A stretch of DNA of 64,000 nt from NCBI GenBank assembly GCA_025517485.1, contig JAOPKB010000013.1, forward strand, positions 115,589 through 179,588, written 5' to 3'. The notes under the pieces were generated by a model that was not told the DNA's origin, did not search any database, and worked only from the letters and a program-made list of their open reading frames with translations. The translations under genes and the position numbers were made by a program. Of the stretch, positions 1 through 10,370 are shown piece after piece. Positions within the stretch are counted from its first letter, which is position 1. Every line of letters begins with the position of its first letter. The DNA comes from Natronoglomus mannanivorans (GTDB taxonomy: Archaea; Halobacteriota; Halobacteria; Halobacteriales; Natrialbaceae).

Positions 1-25
1 ATCGAAAAAGGCCACCGAAACCGTG

Positions 26-1513
26 TCAGTCGCCGCTCTCGACGCCGACGCCCTCGAAGTACCGGGCCTGCCGTTCGTCCGCCGCGGGCGAGGTGACCAG
101 TGAGACGCCGACCGTGAGCGCGAGTCCGAGGAGCATGCCGACGATGCCGGCCGTCCAGCCGGCGTAACTCCCCGGAACGAACCAGAGGAACACGCTCGAG
201 AGATAGAACACCTGACTCCCGACGATCCCGGCGGTGATTCCAGTGTGGGTGGTCCGACGCCAGTACAGTGCCACCATCACGGGCAGCGCGAGCTGGGCGA
301 AGCCGCTGAAGGCCGCATCGCCGATCTCGAACAGCGTCGCGGGGTTGTACAGGCTCGCGACGAACGCAGTGATCGCGAAGCCGACGACGCCGATGCGGGC
401 GATCAGGTCCTCGCGACGACTCGAGACGTCGGCGTCGATGAACGGTCGGTACAGGTCCCGCGTGAAGTACGACGACCCCGAGAGCAGCATCGAGTCCGAG
501 GAGGACATCATCGCGGCCATCGCGCCCGCGATGACGAGTGCGGCGAACCACGTGGGCGTGTACTCGGCGAGGATCAGCGGGAGGACGTTGCCGTCACCGG
601 TGAACTCGACGGCCTCGAGGCCGGCCGCCCACGTGCCGAGCATGAACGCGGGGACGAACAGGAGGACACAGAGGATCGGCCAGAGGACGAACGACCGTTT
701 CAGGACCGTCTTCGACCCTGCAGCGAAGAAGCGCTGGTTGACCTGCGGGAACATCGCGACCCCGAATCCGATCGTGATCGCCGTCGAGAGCATCCACTGG
801 GGCGTGTAGTAGTTGCTTCCGAGCGAGAGGAACTCGGCGGTCGCCGCCGTCTCCCGGAGCGTCGCCGTCGCCGCGCTCGGCCCGCCGATGGCGGCGAGCA
901 CCCACAGGAGCGCGACCCACGTCATCACGAGCATGAACGCCCCCTGGAGCGTGTCGGTCCAGGCGATCCCGCGCATCCCGGCAAGGACGACGTAGGCAAT
1001 CATGAAGAGGGTGATGAGGCCTGCGCCGACGCCGTAGGAGATAGCGCCCTCGGTCAGCGCCTCGAGGGCGGTTCCGGCGCCGACCTGCTGGAGCATGACG
1101 TACGGAAAGAGCCAGAGCAGACTCACGCCGGCGACGAGACCGCGAAGCCGTCGCGAACCGAAACGGTCGCCCAGCATCTCGCCGACGGTGACGTAGCCGT
1201 ACTGACGGCCGAGTAACCACTGCTTGTAGCCGATGACGTACCAGAGGATGGCGAAGATGATGCCGTCCATCACCCCCATCACGAGGATCCACTCGGGGCC
1301 GTTCAGATAGGCGACGTTCGGCCCGGCGAAGAAGGTGAACGCCGAGAGGAGCGTGGCGAAGGTCGTAAACAGCAAGACGACGGTACCGAAGGTTCGACTC
1401 GCCAGGTAGAAGTCCTCGGCGGTGCGGTCGGTCAGCCGGTATGCGTAGAGGCCGACGAGCAGTGCGAGGACGAGGTAGCCGACGATGATCCCGATCTGGA
1501 GGGTGACGCTCAT
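26..1513 (-). CDS. Sodium:solute symporter (SSS family)
   Basis: This 495-residue polytopic membrane protein has about 13 hydrophobic segments, as is usual for SSS/PanF-like permeases that couple Na+ influx to uptake of an organic solute. The N-terminus begins directly with a membrane helix (MSVTLQIGIIVGYLVLALLV), followed by the family-typical region AEDFYLASRTFG near residue 32. The substrate cannot be read from the sequence. The ATG at 1513 overlaps the stop codon of the upstream DUF3311 gene by 4 nt (ATGA), so the two are probably cotranscribed and translationally coupled. Such small DUF3311 proteins commonly accompany SSS permeases. Length and family assignment are secure; specificity is open. 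Confidence 0.9.
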   Translation of the reverse strand: MSVTLQIGIIVGYLVLALLVGLYAYRLTDRTAEDFYLASRTFGTVVLLFTTFATLLSAFTFFAGPNVAYLNGPEWILVMGVMDGIIFAILWYVIGYKQWLLGRQYGYVTVGEMLGDRFGSRRLRGLVAGVSLLWLFPYVMLQQVGAGTALEALTEGAISYGVGAGLITLFMIAYVVLAGMRGIAWTDTLQGAFMLVMTWVALLWVLAAIGGPSAATATLRETAATAEFLSLGSNYYTPQWMLSTAITIGFGVAMFPQVNQRFFAAGSKTVLKRSFVLWPILCVLLFVPAFMLGTWAAGLEAVEFTGDGNVLPLILAEYTPTWFAALVIAGAMAAMMSSSDSMLLSGSSYFTRDLYRPFIDADVSSRREDLIARIGVVGFAITAFVASLYNPATLFEIGDAAFSGFAQLALPVMVALYWRRTTHTGITAGIVGSQVFYLSSVFLWFVPGSYAGWTAGIVGMLLGLALTVGVSLVTSPAADERQARYFEGVGVESGD

Positions 1514-1875
1514 CGGCGGTCACCGTCAGTGTCAGCCGCGGGTTCACCGGGGTTGGTCGCGCTCTCGCCGGTTCCGGCCGGAGTTCCACTCGTCTCGATA
1601 CCGACGCCCCACGCTCGCGTCGCGAACACCCAGAAGCCGATCGCGGCCAGACCCATCCAGCCAATGTGCCACCACAGCCAGATCGGCAGCCCGGCGACGA
1701 CGGTGTCGTTTCCCCACAGGAACCACGGAATCGCCAGTACAACGAGGACGACCGCTGCGACGGTCCAGCGGAGGACGTCAGTCCGACTCCAGTTCCGATT
1801 CCGTCCCCGATCCGCTCCCGGCCTCTCGCCCCGGTCTCGATTCCGGTCCTGACCCTCGTCGTGCCCCTGATCCAT
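1510..1875 (-). CDS. DUF3311 small membrane partner of SSS symporter
   Basis: This 121-residue protein has a charged Asp/Arg-rich N-terminal tail (about 35 residues), two transmembrane helices (around LRWTVAAVVLVVLAIPWFLW and LWWHIGWMGLAAIGFWVFAT) and an acidic C-terminal tail. This layout and its position immediately upstream of an SSS permease match DUF3311 proteins, thought to be accessory subunits. The ATG at 1875 is preferred over an in-frame TTG at 1890. The gene ends in a 4-nt overlap with the permease start. The family call rests on topology and context; the function is inferred. Confidence 0.75.
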   Translation of the reverse strand: MDQGHDEGQDRNRDRGERPGADRGRNRNWSRTDVLRWTVAAVVLVVLAIPWFLWGNDTVVAGLPIWLWWHIGWMGLAAIGFWVFATRAWGVGIETSGTPAGTGESATNPGEPAADTDGDRR

Positions 1876-2048
1876 GCGGCCGCCTAGCAAACAGATGTGG
1901 GTAATCCTTTCTATTTCGGTACCGAAACGGCCCTCTCAGCGAATCCGTCGAAAACGGCCGCTTTCGGTCGGATCTGCCAAGGTAAAAGAGCTATTTCATG
2001 TATAGAAAGGGGTATACGTGTCGGGAAACGAACTGGAAAGCAGTTGCT

Positions 2049-2960
2049 ATGGCTCGTCTGTTCCCGCTCCGTTCGGAGACTCCCGCCAAAGAGGGCCAGC
2101 CACGAGTCGTCGACCTCGAGGACGAAGACGCCGACGCGGTGTTCAGCGCGCTTTCGTCGACGACGGCTCGTCGGATCTACTCGCGGTTGAACGAAGAACC
2201 TGGAACGCCCAGTGACATCGCCGAGGCGATCGATTCCTCCATTCAGAACGTCCGCTACCACCTCGAGAAACTCGAGGACGCCGGGCTGGTCGAGGTGGTC
2301 GACACGTGGTACTCTTCGCGCGGGAACGAGATGAGCGTCTACGCGACAGCCGACGGACCGTTGATCGTGACGAGCGACAAGTCCCGTGCGGACCAGCTTC
2401 GTGACGCACTCTCGCGGTATCTCGGCGGCGTCGCGGTACTGGGTGGAGCGAGCCTGTTCGTCCAGTACGGACTCGGGCGGTTCCTCTCGTCGGCGCAGTC
2501 TGCGGCGCAGTGGCGACCGTCGGTCGGGCTCGGTGCGGACGACGAGGGTGACGCCGCGCCGGGTGCGAGTGGTAACGGGAACGGGGACGGGGACGGGGAC
2601 GGCGGAGCCTACACCACTGGACGCGACGACGTCGAGACGCGAGACGGAGATGACGCCGCCGTAGACGAGGCAGACGAGACGGACGAAGCCGCCGAAGCGT
2701 TCGACGCCGACACCGACGATGCCGAAGGAACCGAATCGGAATACCTCGAGGCCGAAGATGCTGCCGAGCGGGGTCCGGAATCCGCGGATAGCTCGACGCC
2801 GGCGGAGACGGAGATAGAGACGGTGACGACCGCGGCCGACCACGCCGCCGACGCCAGCGACACGATCGTCGCGACGCTGCCGCCGGGACTGCTCTTCTTC
2901 CTCGGTGGCCTCCTCGTGCTCACGGTCGTCACCGTCTGGTGGTACCGGACCACGTACTGA
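2049..2960 (+). CDS. Membrane-anchored ArsR-type HTH regulator
   Basis: This 303-residue protein starts with a winged-helix domain (about residues 25-115). The part DADAVFSALSSTTARRIYSR, then a recognition region around SSIQNVRYHLEKLEDAGLV, is typical of ArsR-like haloarchaeal regulators. A second amphipathic segment follows at about 130-150, then a long acidic linker (about 165-270) that includes a GGGGAC hexanucleotide repeat run near 2578-2603, and a C-terminal transmembrane helix (LPPGLLFFLGGLLVLTVVTV). DNA binding tethered to the membrane is inferred from this layout. ATG 2049 is chosen because the HTH homology begins shortly after it. Targets are unknown. Confidence 0.8.
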   Translation: MARLFPLRSETPAKEGQPRVVDLEDEDADAVFSALSSTTARRIYSRLNEEPGTPSDIAEAIDSSIQNVRYHLEKLEDAGLVEVVDTWYSSRGNEMSVYATADGPLIVTSDKSRADQLRDALSRYLGGVAVLGGASLFVQYGLGRFLSSAQSAAQWRPSVGLGADDEGDAAPGASGNGNGDGDGDGGAYTTGRDDVETRDGDDAAVDEADETDEAAEAFDADTDDAEGTESEYLEAEDAAERGPESADSSTPAETEIETVTTAADHAADASDTIVATLPPGLLFFLGGLLVLTVVTVWWYRTTY

Positions 2961-3101
2961 TTCTCGATTTTCTGTTGCCGATCTTTCGGCCCCTCGACAC
3001 TCGACAGTCGTCACAGTTCTCCCGCGCGGGTCAACAGGTATTTGCCGTTCACGAACATATTTTGCACTAACCGGATGCTGAACGCGTCTCACGCGACAGC
3101 G

Positions 3102-3117
3102 AGCCCCGATCGGGGCT
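3102..3117. promoter_or_regulatory. Perfect 16-bp palindrome in dnaG leader
   Basis: AGCCCCGATCGGGGCT is a perfect dyad ending 8 nt before the dnaG ATG at 3126. A TATA-like stretch (ACATATTTTG) lies near 3055-3064, so the palindrome would sit within the transcript leader or near the transcription start. It could be an operator for a dimeric repressor or an RNA hairpin beside the start codon. The function is inferred only. Confidence 0.5.
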
Positions 3118-3125
3118 GATCTCCC

Positions 3126-4625
<1,500 letters not shown>

Positions 4626-4762
4626 ACCCTGTTTCGCCGTTTCACTGCTTCGTCTCTTCGTCGTTTTGCCGTGTCACGTCCTGTGAGCCTCTGTCTCAGC
4701 AACAGTAACGAGTATACACCCGACTGCACAGCAGCGATCTGGTCGACGTGCGTCGGTCGAAC

Positions 4763-6094
4763 CTAGATGACCGCGACCACGAAAACGAGGAATCCTCCCG
4801 TAATCGCACCCGCCAACGTCGCCAGAAAGTTCACGCCCTGATTGCCGACGATGGTGCCTTCGATCGTCGCTCCGAGCAGGCTGTCGACGGTCATGCCGAC
4901 GAAGCCAGCAACGACGACGATCATCGCTCCGACGAGCCCGACGTCCGGGAAGACTACGTAGGAGAGTCCTGCGACGACGGCGGCTCCGAGAAGGCCGGCG
5001 ACCTCTCCCTGCCAGGTGACGCCGCCGTCGGTCCCGGGTTCGACGGGCTCGAGTGTCGTGATCAGTCTGGGTGTATCGAAGACGCCGCCGACCTCGCTCG
5101 AGAGCGTGTCGCTCATCGCGGTCGCGAGCGAGCCGGTGAAGGCGAAGAGGAACAGTTCGGGGTTCGGCTCGCCCAGAAGCTGGAGGTCGGCCGTACTGGC
5201 GGCGTAGCCGAGAACGGCCACGAGGGCGACGGCGGCGTTACCGAGAACGTTCGAACTCCCACGAGCGCCGTCGTTCTCCTGGGCGACGCCGCGGTCGACT
5301 TTCTCGTCGTAACGGAACTTCGTCGAGAGGCTGCCGATAGCGAAAAAGGACATGAGAACGGCGAACCAGCTGTAGCCGCCGAGAACGATCGTCAACAGTC
5401 CCAGCAGGATACCGGTGAGCATTCCGGCGACGGAAGCCGCGCCGACCGCGTAGGAGACGTAGCCGACGGCGATAGTGACGACGGTGGCGACGGCGATCTC
5501 CGCCGCGCCGAGCCCGGGGACGAGTTCGGCGAGCAGCCAGCAGAGGAAGCCGACGGCGAGCATGACGATCGGATCGTCGTAGAGGATGAGGATGTCCCGC
5601 AAGAGCGCCGCGAGCAAGGCGCCAGCGACGGCGAGAAAGACGATTTCCGGAAGCGGGGAGACGATGGGGGCGTCGGCCAGCGTTCGCGTTATCGTGTGGC
5701 CGGCGACCGCCGCGACGGTGCCGCCGACGCAGAACGCGGCGGCGTGGCTGGCGGTGTTGTCCGTCCAGTGGTGGGTGACCGCCGCGGCGAAGTTGCCGTA
5801 GCCGACGAGGAGGACCGTCCCGACGAAGACTGCAGTCGACATCGACGACATGACCGAGAGCAATCCAAGCACGGACGCGGCGAGGACGAACGTCACGAGT
5901 CCGTAGAGCCGCCCGTCCTCGTAATCGTCGGGATAGGCAAAGAGGTCGAACAGTGGTCCATCAGTGATGGCCAGGGCCGCCAGGAGGACCGCTGCTGCGA
6001 CCGGGGCTGCAGTCACCGGGTCGAACAGCGGGACGGCGAGTGTGAGCGTCGCGAGTATCGCAAAGGCCCCTGCTCGCCGGACGGTCGATGTCAC
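4763..6094 (-). CDS. DUF92 family membrane protein (possible polyprenyl-phosphate kinase)
   Basis: This 443-residue polytopic membrane protein has a C-terminal half (about 215-443) typical of the DUF92/TMEM19 family: a Ser/Asp region (ATAMSDTLSSEVGGVFDTPR), then EPGTDGGVTWQGEVAGLLGA, and a C-terminal GATIEGTIVGNQGVNFLATL segment. The N-terminal 200 residues add about six extra helices. The plant DUF92 member VTE6 is a phytyl-phosphate kinase, so phosphorylation of an isoprenoid monophosphate is a reasonable but unproven role here. The gene is divergent from the cis-prenyltransferase-like gene that starts at 6368, which fits polyprenol-phosphate metabolism. The specific substrate is inference. 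Confidence 0.8.
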   Translation of the reverse strand: MTSTVRRAGAFAILATLTLAVPLFDPVTAAPVAAAVLLAALAITDGPLFDLFAYPDDYEDGRLYGLVTFVLAASVLGLLSVMSSMSTAVFVGTVLLVGYGNFAAAVTHHWTDNTASHAAAFCVGGTVAAVAGHTITRTLADAPIVSPLPEIVFLAVAGALLAALLRDILILYDDPIVMLAVGFLCWLLAELVPGLGAAEIAVATVVTIAVGYVSYAVGAASVAGMLTGILLGLLTIVLGGYSWFAVLMSFFAIGSLSTKFRYDEKVDRGVAQENDGARGSSNVLGNAAVALVAVLGYAASTADLQLLGEPNPELFLFAFTGSLATAMSDTLSSEVGGVFDTPRLITTLEPVEPGTDGGVTWQGEVAGLLGAAVVAGLSYVVFPDVGLVGAMIVVVAGFVGMTVDSLLGATIEGTIVGNQGVNFLATLAGAITGGFLVFVVAVI

Positions 6095-6367
6095 GATATC
6101 GCTTCCTTTCTGTGGGGGTCACTTAACTTCCCCTTTTCCCTGTGGTGTTCTTCGATGGAGCAATTAGGAGTATCGAACGTGTCCAGACCGGACACGGGGC
6201 GACTGCCCTGTCGAATCGCGGGGGAATTTCTCACCGTGTGATCTCCGACGCTGACATGGTCGCTATCACTGTCCCCGTCCCTATCACTGTCCCGGTCACT
6301 GTCACAGTCGTGACTACTCGAGTCGAAACCCGAAACCGTTAGGCCGCCCGCCGATAAATTCACAGCC

Positions 6368-6973
6368 GTGGGACTGTACGAACGGTATCTCGCCCTCCGT
6401 CTTCGGCGCCACGAGGGAACGCCGCCGGATCACGTCGCACTCGTGATCACCGAACGCGATTTACTCGAGCAGGGCGCCTACGAGACGCTGACCGACTTTT
6501 TCGACTGGGCGTTCGAGTACGCGACCCGGGTGACGGTGTACGTGAGCGTCCTCGATGCAGCGGCGGTGCCGACGCTCCGCCGGGAACTCGAGGATATCGA
6601 CGCTCCCCGCGAAGTTGCGGTTCGCGGGCCGGACGATCGAACGCGTGCAGACGCACCGATCCAGATCGGGATCGGACTCGGCGGCAAACACGAGTTTACC
6701 AGCGCGGTTCGGACGCTCGTCGACGACGTTGCAGCGGGTGCCCTCGACCCCGAAGAGATCGACGACGAACACGTCGAACGCCACCTCGTCTTCCCCTCGG
6801 AGCCCGATCTGGTGATCAAGACCGGTGCCGAACGGCTCTCGGATTTCATGATCTGGCAGTCGGTCTACTCGGAGCTCTACTTCACCGACGTCAACTGGCG
6901 TGACTTCCGTAAACGGGACTTCTTGCGAGCGGTCCGCGAGTTCTACAATCGGTCCCGGCGGTTCGGCCGGTAG
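6368..6973 (+). CDS. Degenerate cis-prenyltransferase homologue (NgBR-like subunit candidate)
   Basis: This 201-residue protein, GTG start, is homologous along its whole length to the UppS encoded at 7506-8498. The catalytic loop is destroyed: the segment matching HVAVIQDGNRR is HVALVITERDL here (Asp replaced by Glu29, GNRR lost), and the RTGGDERTSNF block is KTGAERLSDF (151-160). The protein ends exactly in R198-F-G-R201, an RxG motif plus one basic residue at the C-terminus, as in the non-catalytic NgBR/Nus1 subunits of eukaryotic dehydrodolichyl-diphosphate synthase. The neighbouring catalytic UppS lacks an RxG. The pair therefore looks complementary. A role as regulatory subunit of a heteromeric cis-prenyltransferase making the dolichol carrier is inferred. 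Confidence 0.8.
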   Translation: MGLYERYLALRLRRHEGTPPDHVALVITERDLLEQGAYETLTDFFDWAFEYATRVTVYVSVLDAAAVPTLRRELEDIDAPREVAVRGPDDRTRADAPIQIGIGLGGKHEFTSAVRTLVDDVAAGALDPEEIDDEHVERHLVFPSEPDLVIKTGAERLSDFMIWQSVYSELYFTDVNWRDFRKRDFLRAVREFYNRSRRFGR

Positions 6974-7065
6974 TGGTTCGTCGAGTCCGAACGTCAGGGT
7001 GAAACCGATGGCTGTCGTCCGATTTCACTCACGAATCGACGCCTGACAGAGGACTAGGACTATGA

Positions 7066-7437
7066 TTATGACTCTGACCGACCGGGCGAGGCGACCGTGT
7101 CGAGGGGCCCGTCGAGCTGAAGATTCGGCGACTCGACGCGAACCTGTTTTCGGTTTCGATCGTACGTGACCAGTCCGTGCGCCTCGAGGCGCGGGAGGGT
7201 GCTGTGGACCAGTGCGATTCGAACCCGCCGGACAGTTTCGTCAGGGTGGTCGGCCAGTTTCCGTTCTGCAACCGCTCTGGCGACGTGTTCGAGTGGGAGC
7301 GTCTGTTCGCTCTCGACTAAGACCCGAATCGTCGCACGAGTGCGTTCGTTCGCCAGCAATCGGTACGTTTCGTCGGTGGAAATCCCGGTCAGTCGGGCGA
7401 ACTGTTCGACGTCGATCGCTGTGTTACCAGTGGACAT
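7066..7437 (-). CDS. DUF7344-type winged-helix protein
   Basis: This 123-residue protein has a predicted winged-helix fold of the kind found in haloarchaeal DUF7344 proteins: an N-terminal helix with TDETYRLLANERTRATIRVL, a middle helix pair ending in VRRVRIALVHSTLPRLEAHG, and a wing with LVTYDRNRKQVRV. These proteins are thought to be transcription regulators. The ATG at 7437 is preferred over an in-frame TTG at 7443. It lies between the two cis-prenyltransferase homologues, tail to tail with the first. Its targets are unknown. Confidence 0.7.
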   Translation of the reverse strand: MSTGNTAIDVEQFARLTGISTDETYRLLANERTRATIRVLVESEQTLPLEHVARAVAERKLADHPDETVRRVRIALVHSTLPRLEAHGLVTYDRNRKQVRVESPNLQLDGPLDTVASPGRSES

Positions 7438-7505
7438 TGCCAATAGTATTTCTCCCCGAACGAGATAAAACCTCTGTCTCAGGGTGTGACCTTCTCTGTA
7501 GTAAC

Positions 7506-8498
7506 TCAGTCCGCGACTCGACCGTTGTTGCTTCCAGTTCCGCTCGAGTCCTCGGCCGGGTTTTCGGCGTCGTCTTCGACCTCGAAGTCGAGGCCGTGGT
7601 CGAGATCGTCCTCGGCGGGACGTTCGCCGGTCGGCAGCGAGTCACGGAAGCGACTGACGACCGACCGGGCGTCGACGAGTTCGGGTTCGCTCATCGCGCC
7701 GAGCAAGGCCAGCGCCCGCCGTGCTCGCGTGCGTCGCCAGGAGGCCTCGCGGTGCTCGTAGGTTCGGATTCCCCGTAGGAAGTCGACCCTCGAGAACTCC
7801 GGCCAGTAGGGGGTACAGAAGAAGACGGCGGCTTCGTTGCCGTTGGCGTGCCACGGCAGGAAGTTCGACGTGCGCTCGTCTCCGCCGGTGCGGATGATGA
7901 GGTCGACGTCGCGGACGGGTTCGCCGTAGAGTCGTTGTTCGATGGTCTCGACGTCGACGTCCTCGGGCTCGAGGCTGCCCTCCTCGACGTCGCGGGCGAC
8001 GCTCCGTGTGGCCTCCAGCAGTTCCGAGCGCCCGCCGTAAGCGAGGGCGACGTTGAGCACGAAGTTGTCGTACTCGCGGGTTCGCTCCTGGGCATAGTCG
8101 ATCGCGTCCTGTACCCGCGGGGGAAGTCGGCCGATGTCGCCGATAACGCGGATGCAGACGCCGTTGTCGTGGACCCGATCGGCGTCGGCGAACTCGCGAA
8201 GCTTGTCACAGAGCAGGTCGAACAGTGCCTCACGTTCCTCGGGCGGGCGGTTGAAGTTCTCCGTCGAGAAGGCATACAGCGTCAGTTCCTCGACGCCGAC
8301 GTCCTGACACCACTCGAGGACGCGTTCGGTCGTCTGTGCGCCTTCACGGTGGCCGTCGGAGGCCTCTTTCCCCGACTGGCGCGCGTAGCGACGATTTCCG
8401 TCCTGAATGACCGCCACGTGCGTCGGTGCGCCGTCGATCTCTCGAGCCAGCAGTTGCTCGTAGGCCGAGTAGACTCTCCGTTGGAACCAGCCGCTCAT
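7506..8498 (-). CDS. uppS: Polyprenyl diphosphate synthase, cis type (UppS/DHDDS family)
   Basis: This 330-residue enzyme extends an allylic diphosphate with isopentenyl diphosphate in cis configuration to make the C55-C60 lipid carrier used for glycosylation. The catalytic loop IQDGNRRYAR (31-40, Asp33) and the block IIRTGGDERTSNFLPW (201-216) are intact. Residues 270-330 are a halophile-type acidic tail. The C-terminal region (RGIRTYEHREASWRRTRARR) contains no RxG motif, which UppS homodimers and NgBR subunits normally have near the end. Start: the ATG at 8498, preceded by AGGAG, is preferred over the GTG at 8513. The degenerate paralogue 0.5 kb away may supply the missing motif. Confidence 0.9.
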   Translation of the reverse strand: MSGWFQRRVYSAYEQLLAREIDGAPTHVAVIQDGNRRYARQSGKEASDGHREGAQTTERVLEWCQDVGVEELTLYAFSTENFNRPPEEREALFDLLCDKLREFADADRVHDNGVCIRVIGDIGRLPPRVQDAIDYAQERTREYDNFVLNVALAYGGRSELLEATRSVARDVEEGSLEPEDVDVETIEQRLYGEPVRDVDLIIRTGGDERTSNFLPWHANGNEAAVFFCTPYWPEFSRVDFLRGIRTYEHREASWRRTRARRALALLGAMSEPELVDARSVVSRFRDSLPTGERPAEDDLDHGLDFEVEDDAENPAEDSSGTGSNNGRVAD

Positions 8499-8668
8499 CA
8501 CTCCTGTCGACACGACCGACGACCATGTGTCTTGTGTGTTCGTTCACGTGATTTTCCGATACAATCTATTTCGATAGCATGAGTTTGTGTAACACGCTCT
8601 CTGTCTTCGTCACGATCGGCGTCTGCGAACCGTGACGGCTATGGGTCCGGACTGCCTCGCCTCGAGCA

Positions 8669-9082
8669 ATGGCAGACGTCATCGACGACGACCTCTATCA
8701 GCGAACGAAGGCACTGCTCGAACCGGGCGAGATCGAACTCAACGGTGCGATCGTCCACACCGAGTACGAGTCACAGGAAGACGTCCAGATGATGCAGGCG
8801 ACGATCGACGTCGGTGACGTCATCGCCGAACACGCGGGCCACGACCCTCGAGACTGTTACGTCTACTCCGGCAACGACGACTCCAACTTCTCCTCGAACC
8901 AGCATCAAGGTCTGACTCTCGAGGACGAGTCGTTCGTCTGGGAGTGCCAGCAGTTGCTCCGGAACGGGACCTTCGACGTCGTCATCTACTACGAAGCGAG
9001 TGCGGACCACGAGGCCATTCTCGAGGATATTCGCGAGCTCGGCCACGACGTGACGGGCGTCGTCTCCGCCGAATTCGAGTGA
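8669..9082 (+). CDS. Conserved haloarchaeal protein (DUF5778-like)
   Basis: This 137-residue soluble acidic protein has no signal or membrane segment. It resembles a haloarchaea-restricted family I recall as DUF5778, with the signature GNDDSNFSSNQHQGLTLED around residues 71-89 and a C-terminal alpha/beta stretch (FDVVIYYEASADHEAILEDI). No catalytic motif is evident. It precedes the heme operon by about 110 nt on the same strand but the gap suggests independent expression. Function unknown; the family number is from memory and should be treated as tentative. Confidence 0.7.
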   Translation: MADVIDDDLYQRTKALLEPGEIELNGAIVHTEYESQEDVQMMQATIDVGDVIAEHAGHDPRDCYVYSGNDDSNFSSNQHQGLTLEDESFVWECQQLLRNGTFDVVIYYEASADHEAILEDIRELGHDVTGVVSAEFE

Positions 9083-9195
9083 CGGTCGATCGGCCGAGGA
9101 CGGCGAGTTCTTGGTCCGGGTACACCGACCGCTCGAGACGCCGTGGTCGACACGATGCCGATTCCCTTATGCCCCGGTAGTTCCGAGGGTCGCCT

Positions 9196-10272
9196 ATGCA
9201 CGCCGACGTCGACCTCTCGGAACGCGATCGGGCCGTCGTCAACGCCTTTCAGGGCGGGTTCCCCGTCACCGAATCACCGTTCGAACCCGCAGCCGCCGCT
9301 ATGCGCGACCACGAAAACGGGGTCGACCTCACGGCCGACGACCTCCTCGAGACCGTCCGCGATCTGGACGAGCGCGGCGTCCTCTCCCGGTTCGGCGCGC
9401 TCGTCAACGCCCAGGAGATCGGCGGCGCGGCGACGCTCGTCGCGATGCACGCCCCCGCGGAGCGATTCGACGAGGTCGTCGAGCAGGTCAACAGCCACCG
9501 AGAGGTGGCCCACAACTACGAGCGCGAACACCCCCACCTCAACGTCTGGTTCGTCGTCAGCGTCGCCGACCGCGACCGCGTCGACGAGGTGCTCGCGGAA
9601 ATCGAGGCCGAAACCGGCCAGCAGACGTACAACCTGCCCAAACTCCGCGAGTTCCGCGTCGAGGCGAAGTTCTTCGTCGACGGCCCGCTCGCGGACGGCC
9701 TCGACCTCACACACCTCGGTCCCGACGTCACCCCGACCGACGAAACGACGCTGACGCCCGCCGAACGCGACCTCGTCCTCGAGATTCAGGACGGGTTCCC
9801 GCTCTCCGCGACTCCCTACGCCGACATCGCCGAGACGATCGGACAGGACCTCGAGTGGGTCCTCGAGACGATCGCGCGCTTCGATCTCGAGGGGAAGATC
9901 CGCCGGATCGGCGTCATCCCGAACCACTACGCGCTGGGCTACACGGAAAACGGGATGACGGTCTGGAACGTGCCCGACGAACTCGTTCCGGAGGTCGGCC
10001 ACGAGGTCGCCTCGCTGCCGTTCGTCACCCACTGTTACGAGCGCCCGCGCCACGAGGGCGTCTGGCCGTACAACGTCTTCGCGATGACCCACGGCCGCAG
10101 CGAAGCGGAGAGCGACCGCCGGGTCCAGCAGGTCCGCGAGACGATGGCCGAGTACTGGGACGTCGGGAACGAAGACTGGGACACCCTGTTCTCGACGCAA
10201 ATCCTGAAGAAGACCGGTATCAGGATCGACGAGCGGGCCGACGCGAACACCGAGACTCGAGGGTCGGAGTGA
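9196..10272 (+). CDS. ahbAB: Siroheme decarboxylase, AhbA-AhbB fusion
   Basis: This 358-residue protein consists of two tandem Lrp/AsnC-like halves (about 1-165 and 185-345). In other prokaryotes these are the separate subunits AhbA and AhbB. Each half has an HTH-like N-terminal part (DGFPLSATPYADIAETIG in the second) and a ligand-binding part with the paired motif HNYEREHPHLNVW (106-118) and HCYERPRHEGVWPYNVFAM (279-297), where His and Tyr contact the tetrapyrrole. The enzyme decarboxylates siroheme to didecarboxysiroheme in the alternative heme pathway. It heads an operon with sirC and hemA, which supports this role rather than a transcription-factor role. Confidence 0.9.
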   Translation: MHADVDLSERDRAVVNAFQGGFPVTESPFEPAAAAMRDHENGVDLTADDLLETVRDLDERGVLSRFGALVNAQEIGGAATLVAMHAPAERFDEVVEQVNSHREVAHNYEREHPHLNVWFVVSVADRDRVDEVLAEIEAETGQQTYNLPKLREFRVEAKFFVDGPLADGLDLTHLGPDVTPTDETTLTPAERDLVLEIQDGFPLSATPYADIAETIGQDLEWVLETIARFDLEGKIRRIGVIPNHYALGYTENGMTVWNVPDELVPEVGHEVASLPFVTHCYERPRHEGVWPYNVFAMTHGRSEAESDRRVQQVRETMAEYWDVGNEDWDTLFSTQILKKTGIRIDERADANTETRGSE

Positions 10273-10370
10273 GCGATTTCCAGACTGACCGAACACGTTC
10301 CCGACGACATCGACGGATCCATCCCCGCATATCGATCGACATGCGACAACTCCGTTCACGCTACACAGGA

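Noticed and set aside
4748..6241. 497-residue open frame on the plus strand opposite the DUF92 gene
   Set aside because: It is Arg/Asp/Glu-rich low-complexity sequence without hydrophobic core, an antisense shadow in GC-rich DNA; the minus strand has a clear polytopic family.
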